Virus record (IMG/VR): IMGVR_UViG_3300047462_000707
Location: 1 to 44,516 of that record
Length of the DNA: 44,516 nucleotides
Strand: one strand, 5' to 3'
DNA from: a virus
Shown: positions 31,002-39,938 of the stretch, piece after piece
Numbering within the stretch: position 1 is the stretch's first letter
Layout of the letters: each line of letters opens with the position of its first letter
The notes under the pieces: model-generated
What the model saw: only the letters and a program-made list of their open reading frames with translations
What the model was told of the DNA's origin: nothing
Databases searched by the model: none
Translations under genes and position numbers: made by a program

Positions 31002-34000
31002 TCAGAACGTCGCCGTCTGCGCCGACTGCTGCTTGTGGAACAGGAAGGCCGCCAGACCGGTATCGTCCAGGCCGTCCAACGGGTTGGTGACGACCTCGCG
31101 CAGAGCCGACTTGCGCGCCAGGCGGGTGCGCGCGCGTCGTTCCTGCGCATGGTTTGCAACCAAGTCGTGCAAGTCGATATTGTTCTGTTGACCGATGCGG
31201 TCGATACGTCCGGCGCGCTGGGCATGGACCATGGCGGTGTCGGGCGTGTCGAATTGCGCCAGCCAGGATCCCGATTGCAGGTTGGCGCCGACCGCGCCGG
31301 CATCCGAGCAGACGACGATGTCGGCTTTGCGAGGACCGGAGTCGGGGTTGAAGGCGCGGATCTTGGCCGCCTTGTCCTTCGACGAGTCCTTGCCGGTGAC
31401 GACGATGACGCGGTGGCCTTCGGCTTCCAGGCGTGACTTGATTTGACCGACCGCATCGAGCGAGCGTGCGAAGACCACGCCGGGACGGCCGCCGTGTTCC
31501 TGCGCCAGGCTGGCGACCTTGTTAAGTTTTCCGGAATCGGGGTGGGCATTGAGCGCGCGGTTGATTGCCGCGTTCTTGATCACGCCCAAGGCCTTGGTCA
31601 GGCTATGCGCCACCGCTTCGTCCCGCGTCTCGTCGGCGCCGAACGATTCGGGAGACAGCGCTTTCAAGGCGGCAACGTCGGCGCCGCCGGCCATCTTGGC
31701 GATGCGCGCCGCCGCCACGTGGCGATCCACCGCATCGAGCGCCGCCCGTTGCGAATCGGTCAGCTCGACCTGGTGAACGTGCCGCGTCACGTTGACGTCG
31801 GGCGCGATGCGCGCGGTGTAGGCATGGCGCGCGAGTTCACGGCGTAGTCCATCTTGCGCGTACACGGTGTCGCCGCCGTAACGGCGCATGAAGGCCGCCC
31901 GATCACGGTAGCGCCCCGCATCCATTTTTGCGAGCAGGTCGAACGCTTCCGAGGCATCGTTCTTGACCGGATCACCCGAGGCGTGGACGTAGTAATCGGC
32001 GTTGTCGGTCACACCTTGCACGGCATTGGACATGCGACTGTTCTCTTTGCCTTCGCGGTTGAGCAGGCCGTGCCCTTCGTCGGCCATGGCATAGTCGAAG
32101 GCAATACCCTCCTTGTCCAAGGCGGCCTTGACATAAGCTTTGCGCTCGGCTTGGCTCATGCCGTCGAGTTTCGCTGCGACTGTGTCCGGCGTGGCGCCTT
32201 CCTGTCCGGCGGCAATCTTGAGGATGTCGTCGCGGAACGACTGATGGGTCACCACATGAAAATGCGTGCCGGGATCCTTGTATGCAGCCAACCGTTCCTC
32301 GTTCGTGGCGCCTGGCTGGCAATGCCAGTTGAATTGACCTGGCTGCAGGAAGCGCAAGGCTTCGGCGCCGAACTGGCCTTGCACGATGGACGGAACCACG
32401 AACACGCCCTTCTTGATCTTGCCCTCGCTGTGCAAGTCGGCAAACGCGCCCAGGCCGATGCCGGTCTTGCCGGAACCGACACCCAGACCCATGATGGCGC
32501 GCTTGTTGGCCTTGATGAACTTGATGGCGCGCTGGCGCTTGATGCCGTCTTTGCCCGACATCGAGGCATGGAACAGTTTGACGGGCTGGCCGGGCACAAA
32601 ATTGCGGCCGGCGACACCCATCATGGCCGCCAGCTTGTTCTCGGCAGCCTGGCCGATGGTATGTCGTTCGTCCGGCCCAAGCGGCTTGCGCTGTTCGTCC
32701 GCGCCCCGATGCGCCCCTTCGGCACTAGCGGCGGGCGCCTGCTCTGCGGAAAAGAAACCCATTTGGGCCTGTTCGAATGCTGCCTTGCTCTCTTTGGCGG
32801 CATCGAGCTTGTCCGCCACCTTGCCCGCTGCGTAGGCGCCGTTGGCGTCTCGCTCGCGCAAGCCGTCGATCAACTTGCGCTCGGACCGGATACGCGCTTC
32901 GCGTGCCGCCGGGTCGACGGCGTCGAGGTGGTTCAGGTTGCCGCGAATGACGGTTTTACCGAGTTTTAGCGGCTGACCGGGTACCAGCGTGTTGTAGTGC
33001 CGGGCGAACTCGCTGGAAACCTTTGAGCGAACCAGGTCCTGGATTGCGGCGTAGGCCTTATTTTGGCCGCGCATGGTCTTTGCGTAGTCGGGCCAGGTGA
33101 GGCCGCTGCCACGCAGCTTGTCGGTCAATTCCCTGCGCGCCGACTCCCATGCCTGGTGGTTTGGATTGGCGGTTGTTTCGTCGAACATATCGACGACGGT
33201 TTTGTGCGGCTCCTGCGCCATGTGTTGGTCAAGCTCGTCACGCAGGCGCGCGTGCTCCGATGACTCCTTGGCGACATGGGTGCGGAAATAGCTGCGCAGC
33301 GCACGCCGGTCGCCATCGTGCAATTCCCCGATCTGCTTGTAGGCAGAAGAACCGACCGGCTCTGCCGATAGCGCACGATGAAGCGCTTCCTGCACCACCT
33401 TGTCGGCCACGAAGGTCTGGCTATTCAAGGTGGAGCGTGTGCCGCCCCATCGGTTCTTGACGAAGTCGTCCGCGTAGTCGTTGAACAGGGGCGCCAGCTC
33501 CTCGGCACGCTGCAATTGCTTGCCGCCGGGCTGCTTGTTGGGTGCAACCTGGTCGAGCGCGGCGCGATAGTCGATGGCGCGTTCCGCGCCGACCCTCTGG
33601 AAATAGTCGGCCGACTGCAGGTCGCACAAAATGTCGGCCGGCATGTCGCCGTCGGCCGTGCGGCTGCCGATATGGTCCCGTAGCGACTGCGCCAGGTCGG
33701 CTCCCGGTGCAAAAGGCTCGGCCATCGACATGGCGACGCCCGGCTGCACTTTCAGCGCCAGGTCGGCACGGTTGGCGAATCCCTTGGGCAACCAGTCGTC
33801 TTCGTCCTCGGCGCCCTTCATGATGGCCAGGTTGCGTCGTACGCGCTCGATGCCGGCAGCATCGACCGGCTGGGCCAGGCGCTCCATGCCAGACGCGGCT
33901 ATCGTGACCACGTGGCTGGTGCCGGCTTTTTCCAATTTGTAGTCCCCCTTCTTGAGTCCGATGGCACGCAATTGCTTGATGGCAGACACGAGCGGGGTGT

Positions 34001-35579
34001 CGCCCAGCGAAACGGGTACGGCATCGCGCGATTTCTCGCGCAAAGCCATGACCAGGGCAGCATTGGCTTCCATTTCGCCCAATGCTCGACCCAGCACCTT
34101 GTCGGCATCGGCCAAGGCTTCCATACGTTTGCGGTTCAGTTCGGCTTTGACCAGGACGTCTTCTGCACCGGCGGCCGGATCAAATTCCATCGCCGCCGCC
34201 TGTTCCTGCAGGGCGGCAACATCGGCTAACGCCGAAGCAGACAATTCCTGGTGATGCTGCAGGTGGTAAGCGGCCATGGAGTCGGCAATCTCGTTGATCC
34301 GCTCGCCACCGAGATCGGTATGCAGTCGTCGCGCCAGGATCTGCGCGGCAGCGGCGGCGCCCAGGACGTCCACCACAGAGCGATCGAGCAGCGCCTCGCC
34401 GCCGGCCGCGAGTGCCAGGGCATTGAGTGCATTGAAGGCGCCGGCGGCGCCGTGGTGTTCCAGTTCGGTTCCCTGGGGATCGCGCTTGCTGACAGCGGCG
34501 AGGAAGGTTCTGGTTTGCGCCGTGCGCAGGCTGTCGGCAATACTTCTCTCGATATCGCCATCCGGAATTGGGGTGCTAAGCGGCGTGCTTTCCAACACGT
34601 AGGCCTGCGGCTCGGTTGAGCGCTCGATGGCGGCATTGGCGGCGCGCGCGGATTGTTCGATGGCGGCAAGCTGTTTTTGCGCCTTGAGTAGCGCTACCGC
34701 CTGCTTGACATCGACCAGGAGGGCGCGCAAATCCGGCTGGCCGATGTTGACCTTGTCCAGTTCGGCTTTGATTTGTTGCGCGACGCTCGGGTGCTTCGGT
34801 GGCGTGGCGCCCGGCTTGTCGACCTCGCTGGGCGAGGCTTGCGCTTGAACGGTGTCTTTTTCTGCCTGGATTTCTTCGGGCGTCACGCCGGCCGCGTCGG
34901 CGCGCGCCTGGTATTGCGGATCGAATCCCAGGCCGTGGTTGCCGCGCACGGGATCGAGGTCGGCGACCGACAGTTGCGTGACGTCGTCGGTGTGCAGCGG
35001 CATTTCTCCCGTGAAGGCTTGCTGCCTCGCGTCGGCGTCGATCAATAGGCGTTTGCGCTGGAGTTGCACCGCTTCGCGCGCAGCGCCGAGCAAGGTGCGG
35101 TGATGTTGCTTTTGCGCCTTGACGCGCGCCGCCTCGGACAGGTCTGCGTGCAATGCGTCGTCGAACGCAAGCGCTTCACTGTCCCAGCCCATGGCCTCGG
35201 CGACGGTATGGATAAAGGCATGCTCGGCGGCTCGCTTCTTGAGCGCAAGGTCTTTGCGCGCTTCTTTCTTGATGCCGGCAACGCCAAGCTCCGCATCCTT
35301 TTTACGCTGCAAGGCTGCGGCGACACGGCGCTGTTTGCCGCGCTCAGCGGATTCCTTGGCATAGGCGCCGGCGGATTTGACGCCGGTCAGTTTCAAATAG
35401 TTGAGTTTGCCGCCGGCGCCGCCGATGACGTGGACTGTTGCCGACCCTGGCGCGACAGGCTGTACCAGTACCGGCTGTCCCTTGCCGTCGCCATGGGGAT
35501 GTACCGTGATCCAGCGCGCGCCGGGCGGGATGTCCGAGGATTTGAGAAAAAATAAGGCAAAATTCGCAGGACACACCAT
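31002..35579 (-). CDS. Giant SNF2-family helicase protein in the head operon
   Basis: A 1525-residue protein. The C-terminal about 500 residues are a SNF2-type two-lobe ATPase: motif I GVGSGKTG (about 1030-1040), motif II DEGH (about 1165), and the motif V/VI region with SDAGAVGANLQ then QRAGRIDRIGQ (about 1450). The N terminus has a WITVHPHGDGKGQPVLV element and the centre is long and helical, with no seen methylase motif. Its place between minor head protein and protease suggests a virion-packaged internal protein, as with P1 DarB-type anti-restriction factors, but it could act on DNA in the cell. It lacks a Shine-Dalgarno and has the GTCGTGAC element 14 bases upstream. Confidence 0.8.
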   Translation of the reverse strand: MVCPANFALFFLKSSDIPPGARWITVHPHGDGKGQPVLVQPVAPGSATVHVIGGAGGKLNYLKLTGVKSAGAYAKESAERGKQRRVAAALQRKKDAELGVAGIKKEARKDLALKKRAAEHAFIHTVAEAMGWDSEALAFDDALHADLSEAARVKAQKQHHRTLLGAAREAVQLQRKRLLIDADARQQAFTGEMPLHTDDVTQLSVADLDPVRGNHGLGFDPQYQARADAAGVTPEEIQAEKDTVQAQASPSEVDKPGATPPKHPSVAQQIKAELDKVNIGQPDLRALLVDVKQAVALLKAQKQLAAIEQSARAANAAIERSTEPQAYVLESTPLSTPIPDGDIERSIADSLRTAQTRTFLAAVSKRDPQGTELEHHGAAGAFNALNALALAAGGEALLDRSVVDVLGAAAAAQILARRLHTDLGGERINEIADSMAAYHLQHHQELSASALADVAALQEQAAAMEFDPAAGAEDVLVKAELNRKRMEALADADKVLGRALGEMEANAALVMALREKSRDAVPVSLGDTPLVSAIKQLRAIGLKKGDYKLEKAGTSHVVTIAASGMERLAQPVDAAGIERVRRNLAIMKGAEDEDDWLPKGFANRADLALKVQPGVAMSMAEPFAPGADLAQSLRDHIGSRTADGDMPADILCDLQSADYFQRVGAERAIDYRAALDQVAPNKQPGGKQLQRAEELAPLFNDYADDFVKNRWGGTRSTLNSQTFVADKVVQEALHRALSAEPVGSSAYKQIGELHDGDRRALRSYFRTHVAKESSEHARLRDELDQHMAQEPHKTVVDMFDETTANPNHQAWESARRELTDKLRGSGLTWPDYAKTMRGQNKAYAAIQDLVRSKVSSEFARHYNTLVPGQPLKLGKTVIRGNLNHLDAVDPAAREARIRSERKLIDGLRERDANGAYAAGKVADKLDAAKESKAAFEQAQMGFFSAEQAPAASAEGAHRGADEQRKPLGPDERHTIGQAAENKLAAMMGVAGRNFVPGQPVKLFHASMSGKDGIKRQRAIKFIKANKRAIMGLGVGSGKTGIGLGAFADLHSEGKIKKGVFVVPSIVQGQFGAEALRFLQPGQFNWHCQPGATNEERLAAYKDPGTHFHVVTHQSFRDDILKIAAGQEGATPDTVAAKLDGMSQAERKAYVKAALDKEGIAFDYAMADEGHGLLNREGKENSRMSNAVQGVTDNADYYVHASGDPVKNDASEAFDLLAKMDAGRYRDRAAFMRRYGGDTVYAQDGLRRELARHAYTARIAPDVNVTRHVHQVELTDSQRAALDAVDRHVAAARIAKMAGGADVAALKALSPESFGADETRDEAVAHSLTKALGVIKNAAINRALNAHPDSGKLNKVASLAQEHGGRPGVVFARSLDAVGQIKSRLEAEGHRVIVVTGKDSSKDKAAKIRAFNPDSGPRKADIVVCSDAGAVGANLQSGSWLAQFDTPDTAMVHAQRAGRIDRIGQQNNIDLHDLVANHAQERRARTRLARKSALREVVTNPLDGLDDTGLAAFLFHKQQSAQTATF

Positions 35580-35593
35580 GCGGCGATGGTTGC

Positions 35594-35601
35594 GTCACGA
35601 C
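35594..35601 (-). promoter_or_regulatory. GTCGTGAC element before the SNF2 gene
   Basis: Exact copy ending 14 bases before ATG 35579. Upstream it is joined to a hairpin CGGCATT-tgag-AATGCCG (35601-35618). The 14-base context ATGCCGTCGTGACG equals that of the copy at 7118. Confidence 0.5.
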
Positions 35602-35618
35602 GGCATTTGAGAATGCCG
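35601..35618. other. Short hairpin abutting the regulatory element
   Basis: Seven-base perfect stem with a four-base loop directly upstream of the GTCGTGAC copy. It could be an RNA end structure of the upstream transcript or part of a binding site. No T run follows. Confidence 0.35.
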
Positions 35619-35652
35619 GAAATTGAAGGATCAGGGAAAGTCCAAGCGGAGC

Positions 35653-35668
35653 GGGAATTGCAATTCCC
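35653..35668. promoter_or_regulatory. 16-base palindrome GGGAATTGCAATTCCC
   Basis: Perfect self-complementary sequence in the gap between the AT-hook gene's end and the SNF2 gene's start. Its symmetry suggests a dimeric repressor's operator. The neighbouring AT-hook/winged-helix protein is an obvious candidate, but nothing shows binding. Confidence 0.4.
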
Positions 35669-35673
35669 TACGT

Positions 35674-35698
35674 CAGGGCCATGCGCGGCATGGCCCTG
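35674..35698 (-). terminator. Strong hairpin downstream of the AT-hook gene
   Basis: CAGGGCCATG pairs perfectly with CATGGCCCTG around a five-base loop, 31 bases after the stop of the minus-strand AT-hook gene. It lacks a following U run, so it may be a weak or factor-dependent terminator or an RNA-stabilising hairpin. Confidence 0.35.
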
Positions 35699-35728
35699 TT
35701 CGTACAAGGCGAGAAACGGAGCGACTAC

Positions 35729-36247
35729 TTATTTGAAATAGCGCCGCTCGCGGCCGACGCCCGAATCCTGGATCTTCTTCGTCTTGACCAGAGAATTCAA
35801 TACGAACACCATGCGCTGCTGCAGCTTCTTGACCTGCTCGGGCGTAGGCTCAAAACCGAGTCCGGCAACCGACGCCTTCAGGATGTCTTTTGCCGTCTGC
35901 GGTTCGCTAGTGACCAGGTCGAACCAATAATCGCCGCCCGTAAATGGCAAGTCGTGCGCGCCCTTGGCCGAACGTGCCTTCGCCTCCTTCGGCGCCTTCG
36001 TCACCTTCACCGGCTTGGCTGCCTTGGGCGGCCTGCCGCGTCTTGCTTGCGCTTCCGGCGCTGCCTTCTCGCCTTTGGGTTCGCGTTTCCCCTTGGTTGC
36101 CACCACAGCCGCATTGCCGAAATTGCGCAATTGGCCCAAGGTGGTTTCCAGCGCCGTAACCTGCGCTTGATAGTAGGCCAGGCCCTGCTTCGCCAGACCG
36201 ATCTCGGCCTCGATTGCTTTTCTTGCCAATTCCAGATTCGACGTCAT
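35729..36247 (-). CDS. AT-hook / winged-helix-like DNA-binding protein
   Basis: A 172-residue protein starting MTSNLELARKAI at 36247 (AGGAG ribosome binding site). It has an N-terminal coiled coil (about 3-45), a basic linker rich in Lys/Ala/Pro with an AT-hook core RRGRPPK (about 70-76), and a C-terminal helix-turn-helix-style domain (residues about 105-172; TAKDILKASV, VFVLNSLVKTKKIQDSG, RERRYF). This layout is like a nucleoid-associated or H-NS-type regulator. It has its own extended -10 promoter candidate, unlike neighbours with the GTCGTGAC element. Likely a regulator of phage or host genes; target unknown. Confidence 0.65.
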   Translation of the reverse strand: MTSNLELARKAIEAEIGLAKQGLAYYQAQVTALETTLGQLRNFGNAAVVATKGKREPKGEKAAPEAQARRGRPPKAAKPVKVTKAPKEAKARSAKGAHDLPFTGGDYWFDLVTSEPQTAKDILKASVAGLGFEPTPEQVKKLQQRMVFVLNSLVKTKKIQDSGVGRERRYFK

Positions 36248-36284
36248 GAACACTCCTAGAACAATAGATTTTTAATGAAGGCGA

Positions 36285-36293
36285 ATTCTAGCA
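36285..36293 (-). promoter_or_regulatory. Extended -10 promoter TGCTAGAAT for the AT-hook gene
   Basis: A TGn extended -10 with TAGAAT (5 of 6 bases of TATAAT), about 38 bases before the ATG. The -35 position (around 36308-36313) is weak, which is usual for extended -10 promoters. It would be read by the host sigma-70 enzyme. Confidence 0.45.
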
Positions 36294-36459
36294 TTGTTTA
36301 CTTTTCGCAGCGGGTGCCAAATCAGGACGAGTCACTGTCAGTTTACAAAACTTCTATGTGTTCCACGCATCGGAAATTTACATATCGCCAATCGATTGCG
36401 CATCTGAGGTATCTGTCGGCACTGAAATTCCTGTCGATCTCAAGCATGGTGAAAAACAG

Positions 36460-37641
36460 CTAATTTTCAGATTTAGACAAATTCTTTTCGAGCCAAGCCT
36501 GGAAAACCGGATCGGCGCCGGGCAGCGGGCCATCCACGACGCTCCACATGCCTCGGCAATGCGGATGGACCGTCCCGGCCGGCACCCACCAACGCTCCGT
36601 CACATCGCGCTCGACCAGCTCGTTGCCGACCCTCTTGCGCGGCGCCGCCGCGCGCCCGATATTGTTCTTGCCGACCCATACCTGGGTTTCTCCATTCTTG
36701 TTGCGCGCCTTCGAGTCGACGACGGTCAGAACCCGGCCATTGATTTTGCGGCAGTAAGGACAGGCACCACGGTATTGTTCCATGCGCCTGACCTTGGTTC
36801 CAGGCGCCAGGGAAGCAATCAAGCCCTGGTTGGCGTTCTCGCCCGCCTCGGTCACGGCGATGCGGCGCCAGTCCCGGTTCAAGGCGGAGAACGCATCGAA
36901 CAACCGGGTTTGCAGTGCTGATTGGGAGCCCGCCGTGCCGGCCGTTTTCTGTTCCTGCCAATCGAGGACAACCCGTTTCAGGCGATGCCGGGCGTTTTCT
37001 CTCAATTGGGTTACCTGCTCGGCGCACCGCAGTTGGCCAAATTCCAGGATATGGCTCAGCAGCGTATCCCCTCCAGGATCGAAGGCTTGCCGGGCCGCGT
37101 CGACCGTCAACGGAAGCGAACCCATCACGGCATCCGCCTGCGCCACACCGATCTTGCCGTCCAGGCTGGATTGCACCTTGCCCATGATTGCCGCGCGCAC
37201 CGTTAGCCATTCAGCTTCCGAGGCCAATGCGCCCGCCGGCAAATAGCGTTGCACCAGGTAATCGACCACCAGCGCCCAGTCGGATGGCTTGAACGTACCG
37301 GGCGGCAGATTTTCCAGGTAGATTCTTACCAGGGAGAGCTCGTCAGGCGTCCAGTGCAATGCCGATGGCTCGGGCCGAGCTTCGTGCGCTTTTCCTGCCG
37401 GCTGATGATATTTTCCGGCCAGCCAGGCATTCAATTCGGTTTTGACCTTTTCCAGGCGCAGCAAGCCACGCGAGGAAAAGAGTTCGACCAGGGATTGGAT
37501 GAACGGGCTTTGGTGCCGCGCCCAGATATCCGGCCCGGTTTCGTCTTCACCCGACATAGCCTTGGCCAGCGCTTCCAATGCGCGATCGGTACAGTCGCAG
37601 GATAGCGCGCCGACGTCGACCAGGACTTGACTACGCCGCAT
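36460..37641 (-). CDS. Minor head protein (gpF/SPP1 gp7-like)
   Basis: A 393-residue protein from ATG 37641 (MRRSQVLVD), overlapping the preceding stop by 11 bases; a longer frame opens at 37737. The C-terminal part has CPYCRKINGRVLTV and, further on, WVPAGTVHPHCRGMW, the metal-binding-like signature of gpF-type minor head proteins. The middle is helical with ALNRDWRRIAVTEAGENANQG, typical of the family. It helps assemble and seal heads around the portal. It follows portal and the small SH3-like gene, as expected. Confidence 0.78.
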   Translation of the reverse strand: MRRSQVLVDVGALSCDCTDRALEALAKAMSGEDETGPDIWARHQSPFIQSLVELFSSRGLLRLEKVKTELNAWLAGKYHQPAGKAHEARPEPSALHWTPDELSLVRIYLENLPPGTFKPSDWALVVDYLVQRYLPAGALASEAEWLTVRAAIMGKVQSSLDGKIGVAQADAVMGSLPLTVDAARQAFDPGGDTLLSHILEFGQLRCAEQVTQLRENARHRLKRVVLDWQEQKTAGTAGSQSALQTRLFDAFSALNRDWRRIAVTEAGENANQGLIASLAPGTKVRRMEQYRGACPYCRKINGRVLTVVDSKARNKNGETQVWVGKNNIGRAAAPRKRVGNELVERDVTERWWVPAGTVHPHCRGMWSVVDGPLPGADPVFQAWLEKNLSKSEN

Positions 37642-38050
37642 CGCGTTTCTTTGCGGCGCTGGTCCGACGCGCACCGTCTTTGTAATGCCCGGCCGCGAAA
37701 TGGCCGGTGACTTCGCGCCAATGGACGCGATGCTCACGCCGCTTGTCGTCTGCGACCATCAACCCGTCGCGGCCGGTGGCGGCGACCTTGCCCGCGCCCA
37801 CATAAGAGCCGGCGGCGAACGCGACATGATGGCCGACCGCAACGTTGTGCTGGCCGAAGTCGCCCCCTGGAAGACGTTCCGCCAGCAGGGCAAGCAATAG
37901 GCTGAATTGCCCGATGTCCGGCGCCTGCGCCGGCTTGTCTGTCTTCTTGCCTGTCTTCTTACCTGAATGCAGTGGTTTCCTGACTTTGATGGCCGAGGGC
38001 TCGCTTGTCGCTGCCGGCGCCTTCAAGGATTTGACGAAGAATGGGAACAT
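37631..38050 (-). CDS. Small SH3/KOW-like protein next to the portal gene
   Basis: A 139-residue protein starting MFPFFVKSLKAPA at ATG 38050, overlapping the portal stop (TGATG), with GAGG close upstream. The N part is Lys/Pro-rich. The C part (about 70-120) has VAVGHHVAFAAGSYVGAGKVAATGRDGLMVADDKRREHRVHWREVTG, which looks like a small KOW/SH3-type barrel. It is likely a portal- or head-associated accessory. The family name is not known to me. Confidence 0.55.
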   Translation of the reverse strand: MFPFFVKSLKAPAATSEPSAIKVRKPLHSGKKTGKKTDKPAQAPDIGQFSLLLALLAERLPGGDFGQHNVAVGHHVAFAAGSYVGAGKVAATGRDGLMVADDKRREHRVHWREVTGHFAAGHYKDGARRTSAAKKRDAA

Positions 38051-39791
38051 CACACCTCATCCAGGGCGAATACCGGCGGCAGACCGAACGCCTTGCCGAA
38101 ATCCGGGGTGCGCGCTTCGTCGCCGAATTGCGGGGTAGATGCCGCGCCGCTGTCTTCGCGACCAGCGATACCCTGCGCTTCCACTGGTCTCTGTCCGCTC
38201 TCGTCGGCCGTGTCAGGCGATTGTCGCGGTGTTTGTTGGGGCGACTCCTGATCCGCCGCATCCGGCAGATTGACTTGCAGCCACGGCTGGATCAGCGAAG
38301 GGTTGACGGGCGCATCGCCGATCGGCCCATCCATGGCCTGATAGCCCTCTTCCGCGCGGATTTCATTGACGGTCAAGACCAGCTTGCGCATTTCCTGCTT
38401 GTTGTCCGTATCTTCGGGATCGAGTCCGGTCCAGCGAAACACGAAGTCCTCGGAAAACTCGGCGACGATGAAGTCGGAGAAGGTGTTTTCGTAAGAGGAC
38501 AGCAACGGCCGGAGTCCTTGGACGCAGCAAGCTTTTCTTCGGTATCCGCCCCGGATAGCGGCGAGCTGTTGCCGCCCGAGAACGAGTCGAAATTGATTTC
38601 CGCCGGCGACATGCCGTACAGCGCGCAAATGATCGACGTCAGGAACGTCATCCACTTGGAGAAATACATCTCGTTGAATTCGACGCCGAAGCGCTCGAAG
38701 CTTGCCTTCGATTCCTGGTCTTTCGAGATCATCACCGGCAGGGACCAGGCGTTGTTGATGCCCTTGACCATGGCATTCCAATACATCTTGAATGCCTGCA
38801 GATCCTTGGCATCGTAATTGCCGGTCAGGTGCAGCATGCCCTTGGGGATCGCGTTCGAATCGAAACCCTTGATGTTGTAGGTCATGGCATTGATGTAGCC
38901 GGTGACGACGCGGATCAACAATTCCGTTTCGGACAGCCCGTAACCGCCGACCGTGACGTCGGCACGAGGGTTGCGGCATTCGTAGACCAGGTCCTCGTGG
39001 GTATAGGCCGTGGTGATTTGTCCTTGGACGAGCTGAAGCGCGAAGATTTCGTCGTCGCCCCAGTAGCCCTCCTCGGTACAGAGACGGATCGTGGCGCCAT
39101 CGACGGCATAGAAGCCGTCTATGCCCTGTTTCATGTCGCGCTTCCATTCCAGCTCGATACCCGTCGAATCCATGGTAAGCGAGTCGCGCACCGAACGCGC
39201 CATGAACTGGCCGAAGGCGTCGCGGCGCAGTGCCTTGCGCAGGCGTGGCTTGAATTCCCAGCCGCAGTTCATCATGAAACGGTTCAGGCGATTGCGCGCC
39301 TCCTTTTCCGATTTTGTCAACTGATGGTCGCGATCGACGTGGCGAATCTCGAATCCGGGCATCTCGTTACTCGAGTCGGCGATCCGGCAAAAGCGCTGCA
39401 CCTGGCGGCTGCGGGTCATGATGACGGCGTTCAGGATCGGCGTCTGGCCAACCATCATGCGCAGGGAGTCGAACGACAAGCCCGACGGCCGCTCCCAGAA
39501 GTCGCCGTGGATGTTCACTTGCCAGTCGTCGAGCATGACCGACTTCATGCCCGGCTTGTTCAGTTTCAGGTTGCGCGATGGGAACGGCACGATGTTGGCG
39601 TCAATGGCCTTGTGAATCGACGCTTCTTCGAATTGGTGCACCGCTTCGTCGATGATGCGCCGGACGTTTTCTGGCGGGAGCAAGTCGGTTGCCGTCGGCA
39701 GGTGCTCGCGCTGCAGTTGCGAGAGCGCATCGGTACGTTCATCGTGTGGCGCCGCCGGGTCAAATGCAGCGACAGTGGCGGGGTCGGACAT
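38050..39791 (-). pseudogene. Portal protein, interrupted by a frameshift
   Basis: Reading from ATG 39791 (MSDPATVAAF, AAGGG ribosome binding site), the frame gives a portal-type protein for about 425 residues: IIDEAVHQFEEASIHKAI, VMLDDWQVNIHGDFWERPS, YEFRHVD-type loop, LRKALRRDAFGQF, TYNIKGFDSNAIPKG, ICALYGMSPAEINFDSFSGGNS. After EEKLAASKD (about 38514) the frame degenerates, while the -1 frame continues with LRPLLSSYENTFSDFIVAEFSEDFVFRWTG and runs to 38050. No slippery heptamer is at the junction, so a deleted base (or sequencing error) is more likely than programmed frameshifting. Without repair the portal would lack its C-terminal part and the phage would not assemble. Confidence 0.75.
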
Positions 39792-39822
39792 CGGTTTCCC
39801 TTCATTATCCGAAAAGGGTAGT

Positions 39823-39830
39823 GTCACGAC
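39823..39830 (-). promoter_or_regulatory. GTCGTGAC element before the portal gene
   Basis: Exact copy ending 31 bases before the portal ATG 39791, which also has a Shine-Dalgarno. The GTG inside the motif is in frame with the portal reading frame, so an alternative start there cannot be excluded. It faces the divergent copy at 39888. Confidence 0.5.
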
Positions 39831-39887
39831 CCCGTTTCCCGCAGGCGCTCGCCTTCCCGCCCCTTCCTACTCCGTTGAAACTTCCGG

Positions 39888-39895
39888 GTCGTGAA
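39888..39895 (+). promoter_or_regulatory. GTCGTGAA element before the plus-strand small gene
   Basis: One base different from the main word, 43 bases before ATG 39939, pointing along the plus strand. Forms a divergent pair with the copy at 39823. Confidence 0.4.
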
Positions 39896-39938
39896 ACGAG
39901 CATCGTCCGAACCTCATGGGATAGGCAGACGGAACAAA

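Noticed and set aside
38500-38530. Programmed -1 frameshift in the portal gene
   Set aside because: No X XXY YYZ-type slippery heptamer at the junction; portal proteins are not known to need one. A mutation or sequencing error is simpler.
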